64,000 nt of DNA from Geranomyces variabilis (lineage: Eukaryota > Chytridiomycota > Chytridiomycetes > Spizellomycetales > Powellomycetaceae): assembly GCA_027603065.1 (NCBI GenBank), contig JADGJP010000024.1, forward strand, positions 1 to 64,000, written 5' to 3'. Of this stretch, positions 10,826 to 20,918 are shown one piece after another (within the stretch, counting starts at the first letter, position 1; each line of letters starts with the position of its first letter). Made by a program: the position numbers and the translations under genes. The notes under the pieces are model-generated. The model saw only the letters and a list, made by a program, of their open reading frames with translations, searched no databases and had not been told where the DNA came from.

Positions 10826-11155
10826 TTAGTTGTTGTTAACAAGGCCGCAGTTTGCGCACTTTTCTTGCTGACCGGGCTTGCAGCAGCAGAAGTTGAACGG
10901 GACTGTGTTTGGGAAGAGAAAAAAGAAAGCGTGGGTGTGTAAGAGAAAAGTGCTTCAGGCGCCAATCGCGCTCTCTCTCGCTGATGACTTACAGAAGAAG
11001 CAGCACATGAGCCAGTCCATTCCTGTCCAGGTACCAGTCTTGATGAACTGGTGGTTGCAGCCGCCCTGCACGTAGACGGTCTGCGGCTGCGCCATGCTCT
11101 GCGGGTGGTGGGGAGCGTTCTGCGGCGGGTACACTTGCTGCTGGTTGGACGACAT
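10826..11155 (-). CDS. BRI3-like (brain protein I3 / LITAF-type) small Cys-rich membrane protein
   Basis: Two exons (11155-10993 and 10902-10826) give a 79-residue protein. A Gln/Pro-rich N-terminus is followed by GGCNHQF, a hydrophobic stretch beginning MDWLMCCFFFPF, and a C-terminal CCCKPGQQEKCANCG. The pattern of an early Cys, a hydrophobic FPFxF segment with clustered cysteines and a terminal CxxCG matches the BRI3 family, whose animal members sit in lysosomal or endosomal membranes. The frame is kept only when the exon junction completes a Phe codon. A TATA box lies about 105 nt upstream. Cellular role in fungi is unknown. Confidence 0.7.
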
Positions 11156-11942
11156 TGTTTGATGTGAAGATTTGGGTGGTTGAGAGGAGAGAGTGAGAAG
11201 AGGAAGAAGATTGCTTGATGCGGATGGAGAAGCGAGAGGAAGAGCGTGCCCGTCCTCTGCTTTTTATATTAAGGCATGCCATGCTGCAAGAACGCTTGCT
11301 CTGCTTGGTTGGGGCGCGGCTGGTCGCTTTCTGCCCGGGCATTTGGCGCCATAGCAGCCAATCCATTGTTGCAGGGGACGGTGGCCGCTGGCCGCACCGA
11401 GCAGCGCAAAGGCTGAGGAAGAAGGATCTCGGGGGACGCCCAGGCCCCAACCGAGGATCATTTTTAGTTAATCAGAGGGGGCCAAAAAATTGTTTGCCTC
11501 CTTTTTTCCTCCGTTTCCCTGGCGCACAAGCAATGCAAGTAAAGCAGAGCGGCCCTCAGCCACGCTCGAGAGAACTGAGCAAGATCCCCGCCCCCGCGTC
11601 TCTGGGTCGACGGTCGCTTGGTGGTCGGTTGGCCCCGCGCCCCGCCAATGGCTGCTGCATGTTGATGAAAGAAAGCAGGCTCGCTCTTCCTGCTGTGACT
11701 GGCTTTTCTGGTTCCAACCAGCGCCTAGCGAGCACACTATCGCTCCAACCCGACTATTGTGCGACATTCCGCCCTTACTGCGCACGCGCTTTCTTCCTCC
11801 TTCCTTTCCTTTGCCCCCCCCCCACTGCCCCTCGCCATATCCGCTGAAAAGCAACTCACAATACATCCTTCTACTTACTATATATCTATACCCTCCCGAG
11901 CTACTCTCGGTCTCAGCGTCTACACGCTTCCATCTCACTGTC
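11156..11942. other. Bidirectional promoter region between BRI3-like and SLC35A genes
   Basis: The minus-strand BRI3-like gene starts at 11155 and the plus-strand transporter at 11943, so this 790-nt stretch must carry both promoters. Open frames on both strands here lack family signals. C/T-rich stretches precede the transporter start. Confidence 0.45.
11261..11268 (-). promoter_or_regulatory. TATA box of the BRI3-like gene
   Basis: AATATAAAAAGC on the minus strand, about 105 nt upstream of the ATG at 11155. Confidence 0.45.
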
Positions 11943-13773
11943 ATGGCCAGTAAGTGTGCGTGTGTGTGCTTGGAGCGAGTGCGCAGCATCTACAGAGAAA
12001 CTGACTCCATCACTCTTTTGTTTCTCTCTCGTTCTTTCTCTCGTTCGCTCTCCACAACAGTCATGCGTAGTCCACCGCCGGCCGTTTCAACAGCTCCCGC
12101 CACGCTGTTTGGGTTCCCCCTCAAATGGCTATCACTGGTCACGCTCGTTGTGCAAAACTCGGCCCTCGCCCTCGTCATGTCCTACTCTCGCCGCATACGG
12201 ACTGCTAGCTCCAGCGACACCAGCGCCAACGACCCATTTCCCTCTTCCTCAGACTCCCCATCCTCTGCACCGCACCCGCCACAACAATACCTCGTATCCA
12301 CAGCTGTCGTCATGAGCGAGCTCATCAAACTCCTCGTCTGCACTGTCGTTTATGTCCGCCAAGAGTACACGCTGGGTGGGAATTCCGCTGGCGGAGGCCG
12401 CCACCAGCGCTCGTTTTCGGTTGCCGCACTGCTACGTGACTTGTTTGGGCCAGACTCGAGCTGCGCGAAAATGTCGGTCCCGGCTGTGTTGTACTTTGTG
12501 CAAAACAACCTGCAGTATCTTGCTGTCCAGCATCTGGATCCTGCCACGTTTCAGGTATGCCAGAGATGCGAGAGGCGCGATTATGGAGACCTGGTTCTGC
12601 CTGCGCAGCTTTGGTGCGCATGACGCGCTTGTTTGCGCAACAGCACTTTGCGTGATTCTGGATGTTACTTCAAACTTCCTTCTATCCTTACTTATTTTCT
12701 CTCCCTTCAATCTCGCAGGTCACATATCAGATGAAAATTCTGACGACCGCGCTATTTTCCGTTTTAATGCTGGGCCGCTCGTTGTCGCGCTCCAAATGGA
12801 TGGCTCTAGTGCTCCTAACGTTTGGAATTGCAATCGTGCAGATGGACGGCAAGCAAAAGCCATCGTCTTCATCGTCGTCTTCAGCATCGTCTGCGCACAC
12901 GCAAACCACGGCGCAACCGCTGATTGGCCTGGTGGCAGTCACGATTGCGTGTGTGCTCTCGGGTCTTGCCGGTGTGTGGTTTGAGAAAGTTTTGAAGGGC
13001 TCGCAGGCCAGTCTGTTTTTGCGCAACATGCAGCTGTGTCTGTTTAGCTTGATTCCCGGTCTCTTTTTTGGAGGTACGACTATCTAACAACACTCATCTT
13101 CACTCGCGTTGCGCTAAATCTGTTTGTGTCTCTTCCTTTGGCTAGTGTATCTGATGGATGGTGCCGCGGTGCGTCAGCATGGGTTTTTCCAGGGGTACAA
13201 CGCGTGGACTTGGGCCGCAATTTTGTGCCAGGCTATTGGCGGACTGATCGTTGCGCTGGTCGTAAAGTAAGACGCGGACAAGGAAGGGGGGGGGGGCGGG
13301 GAGGTGTGTGTAACTGTGTTCCCTTTGGCCCTCGACTCTCGACTCAACAGTTCTTCCCTATGCCGCCCATCCAGATACGCCGATAATATACTGAAAGGCT
13401 TTGCAACGTCGCTGTCCATTATCCTCTCATCCGTCGCCTCTTTCTTTATTTTCGATTTCAAACTCACGCTAATGTTTACCCTTGGCTCATCGGTGGTGCT
13501 CTACGCGACGCATCTTTACGGTGAACGCTATGGCGCGATAAAGTTTCTGCTTGCAAGCGGTGTTGCTTATCAGAATTGTTTGTTTTGTTCTTAGGGTTGC
13601 CTGACAAAGTCGGAATGGCGAAACGCGCAGCATCCTACGCAATGTCCCGCCCAGACTCGCTACCCATGCTTGGCGGCGCTGACGGTTCTGATGGTGGCGG
13701 TGGTCTTGGCCGCGACAGCAGTCACGAGCTATTGCCGCGGTACCAGCCGAGTCCTGTGCCGCGCGGCGCATAG
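11943..13773 (+). CDS. SLC35A-type nucleotide-sugar transporter (UDP-galactose/UDP-GlcNAc)
   Basis: Exons 11943-11949 (a 7-nt coding exon, ATGGCCA), 12061-12554, 12719-13073, 13146-13266, 13375-13520 and 13595-13773 give about 433 residues. If the tiny exon is not used, an in-frame ATG at 12063 starts the protein three residues later. Family signatures are clear: [53 protein letters not shown] and [12 protein letters not shown], spread over about ten TM helices. It exchanges a UDP-sugar for UMP across the Golgi or ER membrane to feed glycosylation and wall polysaccharide synthesis. The sugar specificity (Gal, GlcNAc or CMP-sugar relatives) cannot be fixed from sequence. The C-terminal 50 residues are Gly/Ser-rich and cytosolic. 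Confidence 0.88.
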
Positions 13774-14370
13774 CCCCTGCACACGCGGTCAAAATATGAA
13801 AAACCGCGAATTGCGCGCCGTGCGATTTTTGCTCTGCATCGGCAACGAACTCGGATCCACTTGAGAAGTCGTCAAGCTGTTCCTATCCGCTATTTATTTG
13901 AGCGTCATTCGCGCTCCCTTCTTTTTTGTTGCTATTTACCCCCACTTGCGAGGACCTCGTTGCTCTTCGCCGGTCGTGCTGCCTTTCTTGGTTTTAACCT
14001 CTCGCCCGCTTCCTCAACGCGCGTTATAGTATTCCCTCCCTCCTCTCATTGTCCCGCCTTATCTACATATTTACCTTTAATTTTTGTCCAAATGAATATT
14101 GAGAAGAAGCAGGCTCGATGAAGCCCTTGCTTGTATTATGTGCAGAAGTCGACGGTTTTGACAGCTAACCTCGCCGTCTGGTATGCGACAGCTTGCGCGC
14201 TTGTCGTACGGAGCCTGGTTTGGTTTGCATAAAAATTAATGGGAGCCGGCTTCAACCCAGGAATTCGATATTGCTTTCAATTCAATTTTTCCAATCAAAA
14301 CAACTAAGCTAAAATGAATGTAGATGGCAGACTGATTATACAAAGGACAAACTTGGATGTGAACTTGTAA
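13774..14370. other. Intergenic, convergent 3' flanks
   Basis: It lies between the 3' end of the transporter and the 3' end of the NmrA-like gene on the opposite strand. C/T-rich sequence on the plus strand suits a 3' UTR and terminator region. No gene is seen. Confidence 0.45.
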
Positions 14371-15276
14371 CTACTTTCCTGCCAAGACCTGCTTGATGAC
14401 CTCATCGAGCTTTTCGGTAGGCAAACCCAGGACCTTGTTGCTGGTCCCGCCCTCCACGTCGTTCTCGAAATCGTTTCCAGTGCCCTCTCCGTAAAACCCT
14501 GACAAAATCAAATCCGCAACTGCATTTTCGATATCCGCTTTAGCGAGCTTCTCCCTCCCTTCCTTGTTGGCATCCGCGGTCGTGCGTCGCGTAACGGTGA
14601 ATTTATGCCCCGTTGCGGATTCGAGAGCGGCCAGCGTTTCGTTCTGCGTGAGCGTGAAAGAGTTGATAAAGATATATTTGTTGGCCGTTTCCTTGGGGTG
14701 GCTGAGCGTCGCTGCGACTGCTCGCCCGATTTGCGCGAGTGTTGACACTGATGCGCGGCGGTCGCCAGAGTCGTAGATTGTGGCTTTCTGGTTGTGCAAA
14801 TCGTAGCCGAGAAATCCGACTTGGAGACCCCAGTCGAAGAACCCACCGGTGATGATGGACGTCCATGTGAACCCCGGGTGGGATGCGGCAACGGATTTCA
14901 GATGTGCGACGTGGTCGACTTTACCCTGGAACAAGGGAACGGTGTCGAGGCTTTTCTGGTTTATAGTGTTGGACCCGAATTCTGAGGGAATGAACCGCTG
15001 CACGCCGGCTTTTGCAGCTGCGTCCACGACGGCGTTTTGTTGCTCCAGCCCGCCGGCGCCAATCGTGGACACGACAGCGTCTTGGCCTTCGAACGCGGCG
15101 AGCAGCGACGCAGGTGTGTAGTCGGTGCGCCGCACGGCGATGCCGGTGGGGAAAGTGGACTTGGAGTCCGAGCGTGCGAGGATGGTGACGGTGAAGTTTG
15201 CGTCGAGCAAACCCTTGAGGACCGCGGGGCCGAGGTTGCCGCCTGCTCCGATGAGGACTACGTTTTTGATGGCCAT
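14371..15276 (-). CDS. NmrA-like / isoflavone-reductase-like NAD(P)-binding protein
   Basis: Intronless, 301 residues from MAIKNVVLIGAGGNLGP. The Rossmann glycine motif (GAGGNLG) starts within ten residues of the N-terminus. It is followed by an LARSDSKS-type segment that could favour NADP, then DAVVSTIG and RFIPSEFG, which are typical of NmrA/PCBER-type atypical short-chain dehydrogenases. The catalytic Lys position of true isoflavone reductases is not obvious. Members act as reductases or redox sensors in the cytosol, and the substrate here is unknown. A TATA box lies about 90 nt upstream. Confidence 0.8.
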   Translation of the reverse strand: MAIKNVVLIGAGGNLGPAVLKGLLDANFTVTILARSDSKSTFPTGIAVRRTDYTPASLLAAFEGQDAVVSTIGAGGLEQQNAVVDAAAKAGVQRFIPSEFGSNTINQKSLDTVPLFQGKVDHVAHLKSVAASHPGFTWTSIITGGFFDWGLQVGFLGYDLHNQKATIYDSGDRRASVSTLAQIGRAVAATLSHPKETANKYIFINSFTLTQNETLAALESATGHKFTVTRRTTADANKEGREKLAKADIENAVADLILSGFYGEGTGNDFENDVEGGTSNKVLGLPTEKLDEVIKQVLAGK

Positions 15277-15365
15277 TTTATATTGGGTGTGCGCGAGAAG
15301 GACAGTAAAAAGACTGAGAGTGGTATGAAGGTAATGGGCGAAAGTGAAAGCTGAAGGAACACGTC

Positions 15366-15373
15366 TTTTTATA
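15366..15373 (-). promoter_or_regulatory. TATA box of the NmrA-like gene
   Basis: AGTATAAAAAGACG on the minus strand, about 90 nt upstream of the ATG at 15276. Confidence 0.5.
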
Positions 15374-15836
15374 CTCGGGTGCACTAAGGGTTGAGCTGTC
15401 AAATTGGCTGTCGCAATCGCTATCATGATGAGACATACACCCCCCCCCCCCGCGGCCAACACTTGCGTAAAGAAATCGTTGCATTTCTAACGGAAGCTGG
15501 GTTGTACAAGTCTAGAGCTGCAAAGTGCTCAACGTGACAAAGCAACTCACTCCCTGAGTTTTCGCACGGTTTATAAGCACCTTGGCATTCTTCAGCCCGT
15601 TGCCGTCCAGTGCCACCACGCACAGATCGCTACGTACAAACTCATGGAGCAGAACGAAGACGTAAACCCTGGTTTCGCCCTCCCAGGTTCTCGCCCAGAT
15701 CGTGTCGGGCGAGGTGATTTGCGACCTCACGATCACCGACGCAAATTGGTCAGGTCGTTCGTCGCATCCGTAAATTCTGAGTATCTTCGATCCGGCACCC
15801 GAACCGCTCCTGACGAAAAGCCCTTTACAGCGTGTC

Positions 15837-15916
15837 AGTGGACAGAAGTCGGAGACCTCTCACACAGTGCACTCTTCCTGTGAAAATATTAGGGGGATCT
15901 CCGACTTTTGTCCACT
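15837..15916. mobile_element. MITE-like 80-bp inverted-repeat element
   Basis: The left end AGTGGACAGAAGTCGGAGA (15837-15855) and right end (15898-15916) are reverse complements at 18 of 19 positions around a core of about 42 nt. The AAAGTCGGAGA core is shared with the element at 4857-4961, so the two belong to one family. Outer ends of CAGTGGAC type flanked by a possible TA recall Tc1/mariner-like transposons. It has no coding capacity, so it is non-autonomous. Confidence 0.65.
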
Positions 15917-15993
15917 AACCAAGAGCCACCAGATTGTGTACGTCATGTAACTATGCATTGATTACTAGCGCTAAGTCTTTTTACGCCGGTTTT

Positions 15994-18005
15994 TTAGACC
16001 CACTGAGCCCACTCGCGCAAAACGTTCTTTTTGATCTTGCCCGTGCTTGTCTTTGGCAGCTCGTCCACAATCACAACCTCTCTCGGCACCATAAACTTGC
16101 TGATGCTGCTATGGTTCTTGGCCCACTCAATAACATCTGCTCCGACAACCGGTTTGCCGCCTTCCTTGAGCGTGATGTACGCTTTGGGGCGCTCGCCCCA
16201 ATGCGAGTCCGGCACAGCGACAACGCCCGCCTCCAGAATGTCGGGATGTTGCACGAGCATGCTCTCGAGAGCGATTGATGAGATGTTTTCTCCACCAGAG
16301 ATGATGATATCTTTGGCGCGGTCAACAATCTGCGCAGACCCGTCCGGATGCCATACGGCCAAATCGCCAGAGTGCAATCCGCCGCCTGCAAAGAGCTTGC
16401 GCGTTGCTTCGGCGTCTTTGTAGTATCCAGGGGAACAGATGTTGCCGAAAAACACGATCTCGCCGATTTCCCGCCCGTCACGCGCGACATCGATGTAGAC
16501 GCCGTGCGGCTGATCTGGCTTAATGACGCGGATGGGCAGGCTGGTAATGAATCCGTGTCCTTGGCGGGCCATCTTTGCGTATTTGTCTTGCGCTGGTAGC
16601 TTGTCCCATTCGGGAAGATGATAGCATTTTGTGATGGGGCCGTAGGTTTCTGTGCAAGAACGAATGAGCATCCGGCGTTACGGAATAAATGAAATACGTT
16701 AGGAAAGCTTGAGACCTACCGGTCATGCCGTAAACATGCACTGGCATCAGGTTCAAATTTGTCTAAAGATATAAAGTAAGCCATTTGATCGATACTTTCT
16801 GCGAGAAACGCTGGGCGAGAAGCGCACCATCTTTTCAAAGAGATGTCCGCTGGGCGGACTGGCTGCCACGGTGACTTGAACCGGGTTGGGCAGTCTCTCT
16901 GCTTCTTTGGCCGCAACGAGCAGAGTGTTGACTGTTGGCGCGGCGTTAAAGTGCGTAATGCCCTCCTCTTTCAAGAGCTTCCAGATGAGAGGGTAGTCAA
17001 TCTTTCGTAGGCACACGTTGACACCTCGCACAGCGACAACGGACCAGGGAAACGTCCAGCCCATCGCGTGGAACCTACGATGGGCGCGAGAGCGAAATGA
17101 GTCTTTAATCATCAGATGTGTGGCATCCATGCTCTCCCATACATGGGTAACGTCCAAAGAAATTTGCATCTGCCGCCGACGTTGAGGCCAGACTCAATGA
17201 TGTTGGCAAGGGCCGCCAGGTACGCGCCGCGATGTGTGTAGACCACGCCTTTGGGCCGCGATGTTGTTCCTGACGTGAACGGAATGGCCAGCATGTCGTT
17301 CTCATTTTCAATTGTTTTCGATTTGAGCGTTGCCCAGCCTTGGCTGCCGTGCGCCCGGTCATGCGCTTGGCCTTCAAGGATGGCCTCGTTGAATGGCCCA
17401 CATCCCGGGCCTTGTGTCTTGGATGTGTCAAAGTCGACAATAAGCGGGGTCTTTGGGTGCATCTTGATATACTCCACCAACAATCCCTCAAACTCCTTGT
17501 CCACAATAATGCAGTCCACATCGGCGTAATCGAATATGTAGGCAATATCGTCCTCTTTGAGCCGATAGTTCACGGGAACAATCACGCCGCCTGCGGCAAC
17601 GATGCCGTATATCGACTCCAAGAACGCCGGCGTGCTTGGCGCCAAAATCCCCACACGCACGACGCCGCGGGCTTTGAGGTAGTTTGCGAGGCCGATGACT
17701 CGTGAAGAAAGCTCGCGGTACGTCCGACGGAGGGTTGAGCCATCGGCGGTGTTGTGCACGATGGCGAGGGCATCTGGTTCCACCTGGGCGGCGCGCTCGA
17801 GAAAGAAGGTTGGCGAGAGCTGGTGGATGTGGGGCTGAGAAGGAGGAGCAGCGGGAGGAGACAGGTGGGTGAAGAGAGAGCGCACGCGGGATGCCGCTGC
17901 TGCCACTGCTGCTGGCGGGTTGGAAGGAGACATCGTCACAGCGTGCAATGAACCTGCCAGTGATCGCGCGCAAGCGCGAACTGGGCGTGTTGGCATGTCG
18001 CGCAA
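15994..18005 (-). CDS. Acyl-CoA synthetase (AMP-forming, medium-chain type)
   Basis: Four exons (18005-17143, 17074-16828, 16762-16720 and 16649-15994) give 602 residues, or 578 if translation starts at the ATG at 17933. The extra Arg-rich N-terminus (MPTRPVRACARSLAGS) could be a mitochondrial presequence, which is why I kept the longer start. Adenylate-forming motifs are all present: FTSGTTSRPKGVVYTHRG (P-loop-like A3), VYGMTETYGP (A5), SGDLAVWHPDG and DRAKDIIISGGENI (A7/A8), and KTSTGKIKK with the catalytic lysine. It activates a carboxylic acid to acyl-AMP and then acyl-CoA. The sequence resembles plant AAE/butyrate-CoA ligase and ACSF2 types. The exact substrate is unknown. Confidence 0.88.
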
Positions 18006-18332
18006 CCTACCGTAGCCCGCCCGGCTCGGCGCAGCCTACGACTACCCTTGAGTGAGGCTTTTCATAGGGATCGCACCGGTAGGCTCTAGCGTTGGCCACT
18101 CTGCCGCCGTAACGCTGAAGCAAATTGGTCGAACGGAAATGAGGAGTGGGCCCCTAGGTCGAGGACCAGGGAACCTCGAAGGACAAGGGACATTCTTACG
18201 ACCTGCTTTCCTTTACCGCTCTATACATTTTACTCTTCTGGCTTACGGGCCTAACAAATTGTATTTACTCTTTCTCTAAATGTACAGAAGGTATTTGGTC
18301 TCTCATACAAGGCGTCGTTGGTCTACGCTAAC
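18006..18332. other. Intergenic
   Basis: Short spacer between the acyl-CoA synthetase start and the 3' end of the thaumatin-like gene, both on the minus strand. No gene or clear regulatory element is seen. Confidence 0.4.
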
Positions 18333-19746
18333 TCAACCACAGAAGGTCACGCGGTAGTTCGCATTCAGGCACTGGTAGGTCGACTGGTGGTCGTCAAACT
18401 GCCATGAGTAGGCATCGGGACACTGTTGCTTGAACACCTGGTCGTAGCGGGCCGGGAATGCGCTGCCAGCGCCGGGCGAACGGCTTGTGGGCCAGTCCTC
18501 CACCCGGCACTTGCCTCCCCTCTCGTTAGGGTCGTTGTTGTAAGGCGAGCAGCAGTGCTTGGAGCGGGGGTCGGTGCAGCCGCAATTCTCACCACAATCG
18601 CAACTGCAGGAGACGAGGGAGAGGGTGTCGGCATTGTTGAAGATTTCGCTAAGTTCCGAAAAGGCAGCGCGAAGGTTGGCGTCGCGCACTGCGGCCGAGA
18701 TGGCGAGGCACACGGTGCGTCCGCTTGAAGTCTTGCGGCTCAACTCTGGAGGGCACTTTGACATGTCCATCGCGCACTGAGGGTTGCCGCAGTTGAATCT
18801 GCCAAGCGCCGGGTTGTTGACTTGCGTTCCGAAAGCCTCGATCTTAATTCCAACGGAGTGGCCGTCGACGTTGGAGAGATCGTAAAAGTCGGTCTTTCCG
18901 TCGGTTTGAAGCGTAAACTCGGCGAGAGTCGCAGGCGCTTGGCCTCCAATGCCCTTGCATTCGACGCCAAAGTTGTTGAACGCCGAGCCGCAGTCGCCGG
19001 TCTCGCAAACCAGGTGTCCCTGGGCATTCGGAGCGCAGCCCGTGCGAGGCCATATTCTTCCAGCTGTCCAAGTGTTGGGCGCTTGGATGTTTTGAGATTG
19101 GCCGCGCGGGAGGAAGAGGCCGCCGTTGGCCAGCAGCGGATTTCCTTGGATTCCGATCCAGATATCCTCAGGGCAGCTGTTCACCACCTGGATGGTACGG
19201 CCGCCCGGGTTCGCGGGAGGCGGGCTGCCGGAGGATGGCGGCGGAGACGAAGGAGGCGGATTGCCCCCGCCGGTCGGCGGTGCAGGAGTCGCAGGCGGGG
19301 CTGGGGCTGGAGCCCCACCCGGCGCGGGACCTTGCTGCAGCGAATTGTTTGCGCAATGGTACCGGCCTTCTGATGCACGGTAGCAGTCGCGGCCGCAAGG
19401 TGTCAACCTGAGTTTGAAAGGAAGAACGAGGACATATTAGGACCCAGGTATTTCAGCGAAAGTAAGCCTTGCATCGACGGTTTTACCCTGCTCCACACGC
19501 GGTAGTGCCGGGGGACGCCGAAGGAGGATTAGCGGGTGCGGGCTGTCCCGCTGCTGGGCCTGGTCCCTGCTTGAGGACATCATTCTCGCAATGGTAAAGG
19601 CCTTCCGATGCCCGGAAGCAGTCGCGGCCACAAGGTGTCAGACCGGCGCCGCAGGTTGTCGCACGAATGTTTAAAGGACTGGCGGATACCGAGCCGAGCA
19701 GGGTAACCGAAAGCACTGCGAGATCGAAGACTTTGGAGAAGAGCAT
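18333..19746 (-). CDS. Secreted thaumatin-like protein with two N-terminal Cys-rich modules
   Basis: Two exons (19746-19487 and 19407-18333) give 444 residues. It has a signal peptide (MLFSKVFDLAVLSVTLLGSV, cleavage near ASA or ASP). Two near-identical modules follow, CGAGLTPCGRDCFRASEG and CGAGLTPCGRDCYRASEG, each with a closing YHC and a GP turn, then a Pro/Gly/Ser linker. The thaumatin fold runs from RTIQVVNSCPEDIWIGIQG to the C-terminal VTFCG and has many cysteines. Fungal thaumatin-like proteins bind or cut beta-1,3-glucan; the modules look like small wall-binding domains of CBM52 type (inference). One module lies in each exon, so the intron separates the two repeats. It is homologous to the N-terminal part of the next gene. 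Confidence 0.85.
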
Positions 19747-19804
19747 TGTTGACCAGGTGGAATGGGGTGGCTGTCGTGCATGAGGGGCTTCTCAAACAAC
19801 CCGC

Positions 19805-19813
19805 CTTTAAATA
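19805..19813 (-). promoter_or_regulatory. TATA-like box of the thaumatin-like gene
   Basis: GTATTTAAAGGCG on the minus strand, about 60 nt upstream of the ATG at 19746. Confidence 0.4.
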
Positions 19814-20609
19814 CAGGTCTTGAAATCACTACTGAGTTCCTGATGACATCCTGCCGTTTGACGGTTACCGTCCAAAAAAACGGCCCCCCACTTTCAACCA
19901 CTCCCCTACCTGCAACCCATGCGTACACACAGGCTGGAGGCTGAAACATTTTGAGACGCAAGCTTCCCCGATTCTGCGGATACCTCGCACAGAACCACGC
20001 CGGGGGGTGCGATGATGGGGGCGAGCATCGCTACAATAGTTGGAATGCTGACCCCTCGAGTTTCATGCACACGACCAGCCGCTGGCTCAGCGTACACAAA
20101 CCGCCGGTAAGTTGTTGCGTTGCACGGACCGGGTATAGGGCAACAAATGCCGACCGTGCCGAGCTCGCTGTCGCTGCGAGCAGGCTCAAAATCTTGCCAG
20201 AAAAGGCAAGTGCCACCGTGTGCTGGGAGGTGGGGGGTTGTCAGCTGCTTCACGACCATGCTCGCGGGGGGCCCGGTGGCGTCGGTACTGTACACTGCAT
20301 GCGTGACTGCAGCGTGAGACTCAACCCTATGGCACAGGAACGTGCCGGACAGGTGCTCGCCATGCAGGCGTCTGATCTACATGCGGCGGCCTGTTCAACC
20401 GTGTGGCGAGGGGGCTCTGGCGGTAGAACCCGCGCGGCCGATGACGCGCCGGAAATCCAGGTCTTACAAGTCTCGAGCGAGCTACCGTCTTCTGTTTAAT
20501 GACATCATGAGCCATGCGTTATATCGTGCAGCAGTATTTCAAACTTGAATCTCCTGCGTGGCCTGATGAATGGTGCGCCGCCCAGCGACCACGACGGGCC
20601 GACACGGGG

Positions 20610-20626
20610 TGAGTCATGATGAGTCA
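20610..20626. promoter_or_regulatory. Paired TGAGTCA (bZIP/Gcn4-AP1-like) sites
   Basis: Two perfect TGAGTCA heptamers start exactly 10 bp apart (20610 and 20620), placing them on the same face of the helix. The site is recognised by Gcn4/AP-1-type bZIP factors. The target gene is uncertain. Confidence 0.45.
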
Positions 20627-20918
20627 TTTAGTAGCAGCTGGAGTTGAGATTTTGTCAAGAACAAGAACATCTCGAGTCACCTCTTTAACAAATGGAAATC
20701 ACGAATAGTTGCCACCCACAAAAAGCAGTCGCACGGCTCAAGGGCAATCCTGACAGTCTCAACTTGTTGCTTTGCACTGTCTATGATACAAGTACAGAAC
20801 AAGAATATCCCCGTTTCTTGTGGCTTGCTTGTAAACGCTGCACATACATGCCCCAAGGTGCACATCTATCTTTCGGTCTAACCCTACGATTTTTCATTTC
20901 TAATAGCCGTTCGCGGCT

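Larger units (their letters stand above)
15277..15993. other. Intergenic with a MITE-like element
   Basis: Upstream region of the NmrA-like gene. It contains a 12-C run at 15440-15451 and the inverted-repeat element at 15837-15916. A minus-strand open frame at 15512-15736 reads plausibly as protein (DTIWARTWEGETRVYVFV) and may be a remnant exon, but it has no partner exons that I can identify. Confidence 0.4.
19747..20918. other. Intergenic, 1.2 kb
   Basis: Upstream region of the thaumatin-like gene and 3' flank of the large thaumatin-fusion gene. Overlapping open frames occur on both strands at 19906-20499, but neither has recognisable motifs, and the length may reflect GC-rich sequence. 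A pair of TGAGTCA sites lies at 20610-20626. Confidence 0.4.

Noticed and set aside
13861-14121. Plus-strand open frame downstream of the SLC35A gene
   Set aside because: Composition looks like C/T-rich 3' UTR and it has no recognisable motif.
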